Program-made: the position numbers and the translations under genes
Shown here: positions 1-14,946 of the stretch, in pieces
How the letters are laid out: the number at the start of each line of letters is the position of its first letter
Numbering within the stretch: position 1 is the stretch's first letter
Assembly (NCBI RefSeq): GCF_027744825.2
Contig: NC_071347.1
Coordinates: forward strand, 20,222,001 to 20,286,000
Length of the DNA: 64,000 nucleotides
Origin: Synchiropus splendidus
Lineage: Eukaryota; Chordata; Actinopteri; Syngnathiformes; Callionymidae
Reading direction: 5' to 3'
The notes under the pieces: generated by a model
Database searches by the model: none
The model's input: only the letters and a program-made list of their open reading frames with translations
What the model was told of the DNA's origin: nothing

Positions 1-4700
<4,700 letters not shown>

Positions 4701-4819
4701 TCCCGAACGCTTCCACTGTCGCTGCCGCCGCCGCTGCTTCCGTCCTGGATGATGTCGTCGCTCAGATCTCGGCTCCTCATTGGTTTTACTGTGGCTATTG
4801 ATTTGTCCATCATCAAGTT

Positions 4820-4825
4820 AATAAA
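4820..4825 (+). terminator. tph2 poly(A) signal
   Basis: A canonical AATAAA lies 120 bp after the tph2 stop codon and is the first such hexamer downstream, so the 3'UTR is probably very short. Confidence 0.75.
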
Positions 4826-4859
4826 ATGAAAGTGATGAGTCTGCAGTCCTGACTACACC

Positions 4860-6120
4860 ACCGGACGAGGTCAGAAAACACCTCCTGTCTCTGCACCCCA
4901 GCACTGGAGCAAAAAAGAAGATCAACTGACAGTTTGAAGATAAAGAAAATGTAGACACAATCGTGGAATTGTGTGTTTAAGTCTAAGAAAAAGGAATACT
5001 TCGCTAGTTCGTTGAAGAAGTGGACTCCAACTACAAGACCGTTTATTTAAAAATGAGGCTTGAGTTGGAGTCTTTTGGCCACCAGGGGGCTCTAAATCTC
5101 TATCCATACTCGTAATAACCGAAATGTAATGACCTTTTTTAAAGTTAGTGATATTTTAAGACGCAAAAAATAAAAACAGCAATAAATAGTCCACTTACAA
5201 TTACAGCAAACAATCCACATAGAAAACAAATAATTTAATGAATTAAGAATATTTAAGGAGACTGGAATTCATTGACTAACATTTATATCCTGTTCATGGT
5301 TAAAATAAAAGATTAGTAAGATTAATAAAAGATTAATAAAAACTAAACTAAAAAGGATTAATAATAATAAAAAATAAGATTAATAAAAGATTGGCTAAAA
5401 AGTACTTCCGCATTCCGCATGTACTTTAATAATTAACTGTAGCATGAAATATTTCTGAAGCCTCCTGCGGCAATGACGTCACCGGTCTGGACTGGACTCC
5501 TCTCCCCGGTCCCTGGTGTTTTGAGAGGCGTCGCTGCCTGGCTGCGCGTCGGTGAGTCCCCTGGGGAAACACACATGAACCTTTGAGATTGTCCTCTGTT
5601 TCCTGTCGCCACACAGTAAAACGTTTCACAAACCCTTTGGACTAAATCAAATACAGTCCACATCATGTGCCTGACAAAATTCCTACTCATCTGAACAGGA
5701 AATTACAATATAAATTCTTAATTAATTATTATCCATATTTATTTCATAAGCTTCATCACTCTTTTTATGCTAATGCCTTGTGGACGTCTGTGATGTTTGT
5801 TTGGCTGCTGTGACATGTTGAATCTCCCCACTGTGGGACTAACAAATCTAAAGATATTTGTTTATATGTTGTGGGTATTCATTTATTGATTTATTGTCTG
5901 GTGTTGTTTGTTGGGCTTCAAACTGACGTCGCTTATTTAAGAGCAAAAAGCCCTTGACCCATGAGTTTTATACATGAATAAGGTCTTTAACACAAAAGAA
6001 AGTGCTGATGATTTTAACTCTCATTATTTCATTATATTTAATTCGTTCACTTTTTTCATTCGATAACAAATACGAGTTTTCTTTCTTTTTTTTTTTTTTA
6101 AGTATATTTACAAATGTGAA
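4860..6120. other. AT-rich intergenic stretch
   Basis: I see no coding exon here. 5100-5410 is very AT-rich with repeated ATTAATAAAAGATT-like phrases. 5460-5560 is a GC-richer island with a full palindromic CRE (TGACGTCA at 5474-5481) and a splice-donor-like GTCG|GTGAGT at about 5550, so it might be an alternative first exon. 5700-6110 returns to AT-rich sequence with a poly-T run near 6093. Confidence 0.5.
5079..5090 (+). promoter_or_regulatory. CTCF-like motif
   Basis: CCACCAGGGGGC fits the core of the vertebrate CTCF binding motif. It lies just downstream of tph2. Motif match only; occupancy is not known. Confidence 0.4.
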
Positions 6121-6129
6121 CGCAAGCCG

Positions 6130-6395
6130 TTTCACTTTGAAGGGCGAATTAGTTCAACATCCGGTTTCGGTCCCGCCGCTTGACGTCGCTGCTCCGCTTG
6201 CGCTTTCACCTCGGGTGTGTTCGGTCCCGCGGACTCTTCCACTCTCTGTCACGGACAACAGGCTCAGCGGCCACTCCGACTCACCCTCCAGCACACGCCG
6301 CCTCCACAGTTCCGCTGCCCGGCTGCCGACTGAACAAAGACTCGGAGAAGAAGACTGGAACTGCGCCGCCCGCGTTCATGCTGCAGCCCACGCAG
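6130..6395 (+). promoter_or_regulatory. CpG-rich promoter and possible first exon
   Basis: This block is far richer in CpG than its flanks and ends in a strong donor, CGCAG|GTGAGTG (GT at 6396). It contains an ATG at 6378 reading MLQPTQ up to the donor. The next plus-strand gene is chst8, whose first coding exon has an acceptor (TCCCGTAG) at 11550, so this is a plausible chst8 first exon with a 5.2-kb intron. If spliced that way, the 6378 ATG would be out of frame with the sulfotransferase and would form a short overlapping upstream ORF. This is inference from base composition and splice signals. Confidence 0.45.
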
Positions 6396-7309
6396 GTGAG
6401 TGAGTGCGGGTCCGGGGGGTCGTGGGGTCACCGCTCCAGTGTGAGTTCTCCTTTTGATGAGAAACCCCCTGAGGACATGTGACGACAGCACGGTCCCGAG
6501 AACTGAAGTGGAGCCCGGACATTTCATGTGCAGGAGCTTTTTAACGATGGAGTTTCGTGAGCAGCGGGAATGATGGGATGAGTTCGGAGGAGGAAAGTTG
6601 GACTGATGAAGACGGTGGTGGAGCAGATCTCAATTGAAATCCCGTCTGCAACTTGATTGATACCAACATGACACGGTCACAGCGTTTTGGTCCTTTTTGT
6701 AGTTGTATTTATTTAGTGATTTCACTAAATAAATCCAACATCACCCCGATCCAACATCAGAGCTCCGTTTTATTATTATTATTATTGATATTTTTTAAAA
6801 CGGCAGTTTGAGGTAAGGAAGTCAGAAAAAGGCCAACTGGAAAATCCTGTCCTGAAAAGCGACCGGCTCCTGTGAAGGTTCAAACTGACCATCAAAATGT
6901 ATCAAATCCTACACAGATACAGCTCATACGTACAAGATAGGTCACATACCTGAAGCAGCTTCATCTCATCAGCAAATGAACACGCCCTCTCAATTATTTA
7001 AGATTCTTCCAGTGAAATTTATTTGACATGAAAGAACGTGCAGAATATTAAAACTTTAGTATGATGTCAAGCTTCTCACTCGCAGCAACGCTGCAGGGAA
7101 GCTCTTACTTTACACACATTTCGTGTCCCAACTGACCCACATGCACGTACACTTACGCCCAAATTCATTCATACCCCTGTCAACAGTTCCTTCTTTTTTT
7201 CAGTCGCACATTAGTATATCGCTTCAGATTTTACTTAAGTAGGACACACAAGAAAAAAACTGTAAATAAACATCTTCGACGGGGTAAAAACAAAAAAATC
7301 ACACTGTCC

Positions 7310-8150
7310 AAAATTATTCATACGCTGCCTCAATACTCAGTTGTTTTTTTATCACAACCTCCAAATGATTTTTATAATTGCTCACAAGCTTCTTCCATGT
7401 ATCGACAGGAATTGTGGACCATTCCTCCTGTACAAATGTTTCCAGACCTTTGAGCTTGGGGGGGTTTCCGTGCTGCCACCCGTTTCTTGAGCTCCATCCA
7501 AAGGTCCTCGACGGGGTTTAAATCAGGACTTTGACTTGGCCACTTCATAACTTTAATATCACTGTCCCGGGACCATTTCTTCACCACCTTGGCCGTATGC
7601 TTTGGATCATTGTCCTGCTGAGAGGTCCAATGCTCCGCCAGGTTCAGGTTCTTTGCTGCCTTCTTAGGATTTCCTGAAGAATCTTGATGTGCTGCTCTTT
7701 TCTCATGATTCCTTCCACTTTAACCAAGCTGCCAGGTCCATTGGCAGAAAAGCAGCCCCACAGCATTATGGTTCCATGTTGAACAGTAGGGAGTGTGTTC
7801 TTTGGTTTAAAGGCATCACCCTTCTTTCTCCAGATGAAAGCCATGTCTCCGTGCCCAAAAAGCTCCATCTTTGCTTCATCCGACCACAGAGGAGAGGACC
7901 AGTAGCTTTGATCTTTCTTTGCGTGTGTCTTTGCAAAGGTCAGACTAACTTTTACATGTCTTGGTGGACGACTTTAGTGCAGTACCCGCTGGAGTGTCTG
8001 CCTTGATAGAGTCACAGCACTCGAACGCAGTTCCCTCAGAACAGCCTTAGTAGTAGTTGTTGGATTATTTTCAACATCCCACTTGATCTTTCTACCAAGC
8101 TGAGGTGAGATTATTGACTTCCGTCCACGTCCTTTGAGAAAACTGGTTAA
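7310..8150 (-). pseudogene. Dead Tc1/mariner-like transposase
   Basis: Read on the minus strand, broken blocks of a Tc1-family transposase appear in the right order. The DNA-binding half (about 8130-7975) contains GRGRKSIISPQLGRKI. The first catalytic aspartate is in SDEAKMELFG (about 7880), followed by [20 protein letters not shown]. The second aspartate is in [11 protein letters not shown] (about 7615), and the final acidic residue is in [15 protein letters not shown] (about 7540). The blocks lie in different frames and are separated by stops and a shift near 7640, so no functional protein is possible. An end-like TCCAAAATTATTCATAC phrase sits at about 7308-7324; I could not find a matching inverted repeat on the other side. 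Confidence 0.85.
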
Positions 8151-8199
8151 AAAACAAAATGCAAACTCTCCGTCCGTCACGACAGTTTGTTTGAATATC

Positions 8200-9820
8200 C
8201 TGTGGATGTGGTGTCATGTTTGTAAGGCAGATTTCAGCCCTGCTACGTGGCTGCGAACTGTGGAATCCACAGTCTCAATACGTTCAGGAAGTCATGTAAT
8301 TTTTAAGTTCTTGGCCACATAAGATGATATGGCGGGCAGGATTTGGCTCCTGGGCCTTGAGTTTCCCACGCATGCTGTACACTGTATGTAGACTTCGCAT
8401 CACAATTGAAGCGTCACCATCGCGACACTGAGGATCCTCACTTTGTGCTTGACCCCACCGATGAGGAAAGGGACCGACTAAAGGGCAAACCTCTGAGACA
8501 CGGGTCAGACAGTCCAGATAATCTGGATGAACCGGTCCTGCTTGGTCATCAGACGCTGCTGTCAATGCTGGAGTCACGACATTTTTTGTTTTTCCAAATT
8601 GCAGCTTTTGCTATTTGAAAATCGCACTCTGTTACATCACAAAGTGCATTTGAATCGAAAAAAATCGTTCATGCCTCATAGACAGTAATATCCCCTTTGT
8701 TTGCCTTGTTAATTTCCACATTCATTCAGAATGACGGCACTCCCCTTCTTCTATATTCATCTTGTATGAAGGCTTTTGTCTTCAGTAAAATGATGTAGAA
8801 GTGGTGATTCCAACCATCACAGTCCTCCACAGCAAACAGCTTTTTCAACCCTGATGCCGGGCCTTTCTGCGGTCACATGACGGCCCAGAAAACCAGCTAA
8901 GCTTGGACTTCAAAATGCATGTAAACAGCTTAGTCCGTCTACAAATTTGAATTTCTCTTGGTCAGACTACAGGACCTGGATCATGCGGGGAATAGCTGGA
9001 CTAAGCTAGCATGTAGCTGAGTAGCTGGACCATGAGCTAGCAGAAGTAAACAAACTTCTCCACTTATGACGGTCTGATGGTGTCTAATAACTTTCTATAC
9101 AATGGAGAAGTCGTGTGTCTAGCCTGATGCAGTGTTGTCTGTCCTTGGTCTGAGCCCATGTCTGCGGTGATCACATGACAAACCTGACATCAGCTGTGTT
9201 TTGGAACTGGCCACCACCATGATCTGCAGATTTGTCTCACACTTCCTTCACTCAGGTTGTTTTTATAAACTGCGACTCGTCAGTTACACCACATTTATCA
9301 TTCTTGTGATACTTAGACAACATTACCCCCAGAATATTTGATTTCATTCTGAAAGTTGCGGCGAAGGAAGCATGTTTGGCGATGATGGTGACAGCGTTGA
9401 ACCGTCGCTTGCTGACTCTGGCCCTCTGAAGTGAAACTAGCTCATCTGTCTACACAGTTTAATATAACAGTCTGAAACGGCTCCTCGCTACCTGTCAGCT
9501 TCCATGGCTCTTCCTCTTCGCTCAGAGGAACCAGAAGGACTGAAGAGCTCACAGCGCCACCCCTCCTCATGGAGGGGAACTACTCATAGCTCGATTTTTA
9601 ATGCATGTAAACTGGGAGAACATGACTCAACCAGACTCGGCTGCTCACTCGGGCCACTCTCTGCATGGAAAGGCAGAGTCTGAGTTGATCTGTGAGGATG
9701 GGGCCTGGTGGTTCTTCTTCACTTCCTCGCACAGAGTCAAGGATGAGCTGCGGTGTGAACTCTGAATAATTTCTCGACTATCCGCTAAAAATAACAGACA
9801 CACTTGTTTGCATCTGCCTC
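8200..9820. other. Non-coding intergenic DNA
   Basis: No exon, RNA gene or clear repeat end is recognisable. Short open frames on either strand near 8284-8618 have no family signature and no consistent splice context. Confidence 0.4.
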
Positions 9821-9821
9821 C

Positions 9822-9940
9822 TTGTGTGGACCTCTCATTGCCTTAACCCTTCCCCCAGCCTCTCCCCCTAAACCTAAACATCCAAAATATATGGCTAATC
9901 TTAACCAGGACTCTGAACCAAACTGAAACCCAGTTATTAT
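9822..9940. repeat. Interspersed repeat copy 2
   Basis: This is the second copy of the element at 2530-2640, sharing CTCTCCCCCTAAACCTA and AACCAGGACTCTGAACCAAA in the same order and orientation. Similarity fades after about 9940. Confidence 0.7.
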
Positions 9941-10884
9941 TTTGAAGTTTTAATGCAGCCTCCAGCGCTGCATGTTGATGTGTTGAGGCTTTCAAAGTCG
10001 ACCCAAAAGTCCACTTTCCCCTCGTCCATGTACTTCGCCATGGCGGTGAGGTTGGGTGACATTTCTGCACCATCATCATCAGAACAAAAATCCTGATTAA
10101 AAAAGCCCTGTTTTTCAGCTTCTCTCTGATGCAGGGCCCCGGGGGAGAGTCATGGGCTTCAGTTTCAGGGGCCCCTTGAGGGAAGCAATCTGACTCGGCT
10201 CATTGTTGTCGTCCAACCTCAAACAAGACCAACTTTGCCAACCAGCCGTCAGATTTTCTTTATTATTTTTTTGGCGTCCCACTTTTAGGTCTCTATCATC
10301 TTGGGCCCCGGCGTCTCCACGGTACCACAGATTATCCACGCTGACCCACATATGGATTTCCCTGAATAAATACATGACTCTCAAGGGGCCCTGGGAAATC
10401 ACGTCTGACCTCACGTGACCCCGGCTGAGGAGCCGTGCTGCTAATGAGCCCTCACTCTGATTCCCTTTTTTTCGACCTTGTTTTTTGTTTTATTTTCCAG
10501 TGGTCAGGAAGTGAGGCCGAACGTGTCTGGAGGATTATTCCTGATGAACTGATCATTGATTGTGTTTACTGGAAGATCATCCCAGTCGTAATCCGATCTT
10601 GCAGTGGCGCTGTTATTAACCTTTGACCTCTCTGAGCCTGGAGTTCTGCTGCGAGACCTTTTTTTTAATATTGTGGGATTATTTTATGAGACAATTATCA
10701 AGAGTGAAAGGACTGAACTGGACTCATCTGACAGTGGCTGAGGGAAACAAAGGCTCTGTGCAGATCAGACCCCTGGGACCATGTGTTGGATGCTTCCCAA
10801 AAACCAGGTTCCTATGTGGTCTGGATCAGGGTACAGGCGGGGGACGCCATGGACAGGACTTCTGGACTCATACACGTGGAGTAG

Positions 10885-11010
10885 TCAGTTTGGATGATGG
10901 GAGGAAACCGGAGTTCCCAAGGGAGTGTAGCGTGAGGAGCACAGACTTGCCCCACAGTGAGGACGCAGGTTCCCACCAGGCGCAGAGCTGGATTTGAGCC
11001 CGGTACCTCC
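10885..11010 (+). repeat. Possible degraded common fish repeat
   Basis: Phrases such as GATGGGAGGAAACCGGAG and GGATTTGAGCCCGGTACC, about 90 bp apart, resemble a very common fish interspersed repeat that carries GGAGGAAACC... and GGATTCGAACCC... in that order. The copy is strongly diverged, and the assignment is from memory of that repeat. Confidence 0.35.
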
Positions 11011-11584
11011 AGCAGCAGGAGAGACCAGACTTCCCTGGTGCTGGTGGGTTTGGACCTCCTGTGTGGACGGGGCTCTGGATCAGACTAGCCGGCTTTCATC
11101 AGCAGATGAGGGATTAATACGCCGAGCTTTTATTGTGGCGGAGGAGGTGGCTTAACCACTTCAGAGGATTTTCAGATTAAACTCCTGATTGTATTAACAT
11201 TTCGGGTGGAGGTGATTGACGTCCAGGAGTTGGAGGCTTCCGTGAGTCTATGGAGGTGACAGTCATGTGATTGCATTCCGTGGAAGCAGATGCTTCAGTC
11301 CACGCGTCCTGACATGTTCCTCTCCTCCCCATCATCGCCTCAGTTGAGGCGTTTCCATGGTGACGGGAGGGGAGGGTGGGACAGCCAGATGAAGTCCAGG
11401 TCATGTGACCTTCGAACGCTGGGATTGACCTTCGCCGGGGTAGAAACTGCGCAGACAATGGGCAAGGGATTGTGGGAGATGACATGCTCAGATGACAGAA
11501 AAGTGTAGGTCAATTTCCGAACTAACCGCAGTTCCTTGTGTGTCCCGTAGGTGGAGCTTACCTCGGCTGAGTTGGCCCGCAGCG

Positions 11585-13696
11585 ATGTGGTCATCATGCT
11601 CCGCCCAGCGCTCAGTTTGGATGTTTGTCCTGCTGGGCGCGACGTCGCTGCTGCTGGTGTGTATGCAGGCGCGCATGGCGCTGCAGATCTCAGGTCAGTC
11701 CTGACTTCCTCTGTCAAAAAATATTTTTACTGTTATTTATCTGAACCAGAAAAGCACTCAGTGAGCGCTGACCTCCACCGAGCTGCTTATTTCCAACCTT
11801 TTTGAGATTTTGCTTTCTACCCAAAACCCAACAGGAAGTGAAGAAGAGAGTTGCTTCTCTCTCAGCTATATGTCATCATCACTTCGTGTCCCATTGTCAA
11901 CAATTTAAATCTGTTCTTCAGGGTTATTAAAAAAAACAAAAAAAAACAAAAACAGAATGGCTCTTTTATATAGTGGCGGCCGGCTGTGCTTGACACTAAC
12001 AACTTTTGTCCAAGCGTTGGGTGAAGGTGGGAAGTGGGTGACTGTATACCTGATCCCACCAGTAGGGGGCGGCAGCATTGTGACATTTGCATAATGGACC
12101 TAAAGAAATAATCAATGAAATGTGATCACTGAGGAAGTAGAGATCAATAAGTGAACAACGCTCACATGTCGGCCGACACACCTGCCATAAACACAGCTGG
12201 CTCCAGTCACATGACTGACTCACCATGGCAACAGTAACCTCCGGTGTGGTGAAGCGAAACGGCGTCCGACTCAACTCAATTCCGTCTGGGTGATCCACAC
12301 CCACCAACAGGCCCATCGGGAGAGAGCAAACACATTCACAGCTGTTGGACGCTGCTGAATCAGGCTTCTGCAGGGGAGGTGGAGGTGTCGGGTTTCGGCA
12401 TGCAAACACAAGGCTGTTTATAAATAAAGACGTTGAGGACCCTGGTCAGACCTGGATCTGCTCATGGTCTCTGTTTAAGTGTGACCCGGGTCCTCACGCT
12501 CCTGAACTCCTGCCCCCTGCTGCAAACTCTCGGTTCTAAATAGGTGTTTGTCCACGTGTTTTCAGGCCTGAAGATCCGCCTGAGTCAAAGTGGACCTGCG
12601 GACCGGGTGAGTCCAGCCCTTTCTGATGTTGAAGATGAAGATATTTTATTCCTGCTTTAATATTAACTTGCAGTTAATATTAATGTTTTGCAGTTAATAT
12701 TAGTGTTTTGGAAATCATCTCAGGAAGTGACATCACCGGTCTGTCTTCTGCCCTTGTGACCCACAGATATCTGCTGCCGCTCGACCAGATGAGGCCACCA
12801 CCGTCCAGCCAGCGACCACAAGTGACCTTCCACAGACCAGCCAGACATTGCCTGATGCCCCTGGTGGTGACGCAGAGAAGCTACAGGAGTGGGAGCTGGA
12901 GTCCCGGCGCCATCTGATCCGCAGCGTCTGCACCAAGCTGGGTTACCCGGACGTGCCGGTCCTGAGGCATCACGTGTCTCGGGTGTTCGTGGAGAACCGA
13001 TACAAGCTGCTGTACTGCGAAGTGCCAAAGGCCGGCTGCTCCAACTGGAAGCGGGTGCTGATGGTGCTGGGGGGCAGCGCCGCCTCCGCCCGGCTCATCC
13101 CTCACGACGAGGTGCACTACGGCAACCACCTGCAGCAGCTGGACAGCTATCCCCGTGACGCCATCACCAACAAGCTCCGCTCCTACACCAAGGTCCTGTT
13201 CGTCCGCGAGCCTTTCCAGCGCCTCGTCTCCGCCTTCAGGGACAAATTCGAGAACCCGAACCCGTACTACCACTCTGTGTTCGGACGGGCCATCATCTCC
13301 AGGTACCGAGCCAACGCCACGCAGGCTGCTCGGAGCAGCGGCGACGGCGTCACCTTCAGGGAATTTGTTCAGTACTTGCTGGACCTGCGGCGGCCGGCCT
13401 GGATGGACAGCCACTGGCAGCCCGTGGCTCACCTCTGCAACCCCTGTCTCCTCAAGTACGACTTCATCGGGAAGTTCGAGCGACTCGAGGAGGAGGCCAA
13501 TCTCCTCCTGCGCGACATCGGGGCGCCGGCCACCCTCACCTTTCCACACTTGAAAGACCGCGACCCGCTGGCTGCGAGGACGTCGGCGGCCATCACGCAC
13601 TCTTACTTAAACAAACTGAATGCCACAGAGAGACAAAAGCTCTACGAGTTGTACTACCTGGACTACCTGATGTTCAACTACACCAAACCCTTCTAG
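11585..13696 (+). CDS. chst8: Carbohydrate sulfotransferase 8 (GalNAc-4-O-sulfotransferase)
   Basis: A Golgi type II membrane enzyme that transfers sulfate from PAPS to the 4-position of terminal N-acetylgalactosamine, for example on glycoprotein hormones. Exons: 11585-11693, 12566-12606, 12767-13696; 1080 nt, 359 residues. The first exon gives a short cytoplasmic tail and one signal-anchor helix (VWMFVLLGATSLLLVCM). A short stem follows, then the catalytic domain. The 5'-PAPS loop is CEVPKAGCSNWKR and the 3'-phosphate site is FVREPFQRLVSAFRDKF. The C-terminus ends DYLMFNYTKPF. AISRYRAN-type and EFVQYLLD stretches fit CHST8/CHST9, not CHST11-13. CHST8 is preferred over CHST9 because kctd15 lies next door, as in human. 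The stem is shorter than in the human protein (424 residues). The ATG at 11585 is chosen because it precedes the anchor; an upstream non-coding exon is likely. Confidence 0.9.
12059..12072 (+). promoter_or_regulatory. CTCF-like motif in chst8 intron 1
   Basis: CCAGTAGGGGGCGG matches the CTCF core (CCASYAGRKGGC). Sequence match only. Confidence 0.4.
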
Positions 13697-14060
13697 GACC
13701 TCAGCTGAACTCCTGAGGCCTGCCTGGTTCGGAGTGGACTTCTATTGGCCTTAATATTTCGCAAATAGCTGCAGGTTTTGGAAAACAATTCCTGGGGCAT
13801 GACGTCAATCATTGACCCGTAGCCTTTTCCATTTGTGTCTTGTCTCCCTCCGGTGTTGGTTTTTGGAACTACAATACTGATTGCTATTCTTCCAGGAAAA
13901 ATAAATAAATAAATATGCTTCTCATTATTATCTTAAATGTTCACCAAGATCAAATGTGTCGATGATGAATCGACATTGAAGCTGCGTATCATGTCCAGAA
14001 TGTCCAGGTTGAGTGATTTGGAACAACATGCAATAATGAATAAAACTATAATAAAAGTTA

Positions 14061-14061
<1 letters not shown>

Positions 14062-14118
<57 letters not shown>
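14062..14118. repeat. (AT)n microsatellite
   Basis: An uninterrupted run of about 28 AT units lies between chst8 and kctd15. It can form a cruciform and is likely to vary in length. Confidence 0.95.
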
Positions 14119-14121
<3 letters not shown>

Positions 14122-14303
14122 TGTTTAGTATTTTGGGAGGGAGCAAAGGTCTAAAAAGATTCCTTTTTTTATTACAAGTCTGATTTTTGTTTTTTTTTTG
14201 AGAAATTCCATTTGCAGAGTTCAATCTCCTGGAGAATTGGACGATCTTGCTCAAGGGCACGTTTAAGTGCGATCAAATGCATTTCGTTTCCATTATCAGA
14301 TGA

Positions 14304-14316
14304 TGCCCCCTAGTGG
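14304..14316 (-). promoter_or_regulatory. CTCF-like motif upstream of kctd15
   Basis: On the minus strand the sequence reads CCACTAGGGGGCA, an exact core match. It sits at the left edge of the kctd15 CpG island, where a boundary element would be plausible. Confidence 0.4.
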
Positions 14317-14329
14317 TGCGGGCTTAGAC

Positions 14330-14946
14330 CAGATTAAGTCCAGAACCCGAACCGCCGACGCGAACCCAAGTCCTCGTTGATGGCTTCCTTTTGTGAGCGT
14401 GCGCCGCGGGCCCGGTCTCCCTCCACCAGCGCGCGGTAATTGAAATGGCGCGTGGAGCCGCAGGCGGCAGGAGAGCAGGAGCCCGTGACGGCCCACGTCA
14501 CGGGCTCCGCAGCCCGCGGGAGCTCGGCGTGTTTCAGCGAAACTCGGCGCCGTCGTGCTGCGGCGAAGGAGCACAAATCATCGGTGTCAGGTGAACCGCT
14601 GCGGACTCGGCAGAAGACCGTCGTCGAAGCGGTTCTGGGCTCGTCCAGGAGAGGCTCGCTGCTCCTCCTGGTCCTGACAGAAACGAGCGCCTGTTTATCC
14701 CCCTCCGGCTCCACGGAGCCCCGGGCAACTTCTCTCCTTCAAACCCGCCTCTTTATTTGAGTGAAAAGACGCCGAGACAAGGGACAGTCCGAGGGTGAAC
14801 CGAGCTCCAGTCAGACACGCCGCGATCCAGACTCGGTGGCCACGAACCGAACTCGGAGAGAAACAGAAACCAGCGTTGACCGAATCGGACTCGAGCCGGA
14901 CCGAGACCGTCGAGTGCGGGTACAGCAGCAGCAGCAGCTCGAACTC
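14330..14946 (+). promoter_or_regulatory. kctd15 CpG-island promoter and 5'UTR
   Basis: A block of roughly 650 bp with dense CpG and GC content precedes the first donor of kctd15 (CTCAG|GTAAGAG, GT at 14974). An in-frame TGA at 14758-14760 limits how far the reading frame can extend upstream. The transcription start cannot be fixed from sequence alone. Confidence 0.6.

Noticed and set aside
12881..13600. 239-codon open frame on the minus strand
   Set aside because: It is the antisense shadow of the GC-rich chst8 catalytic exon and has no domain of its own.
14062..14118. Repeating YIYIYI peptide on both strands
   Set aside because: Translation of an (AT)n tract.
14761..14946. Further upstream translation start for kctd15
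   Set aside because: The open frame upstream of 14947 begins with GTG directly after a TGA and contains no ATG before 14947.
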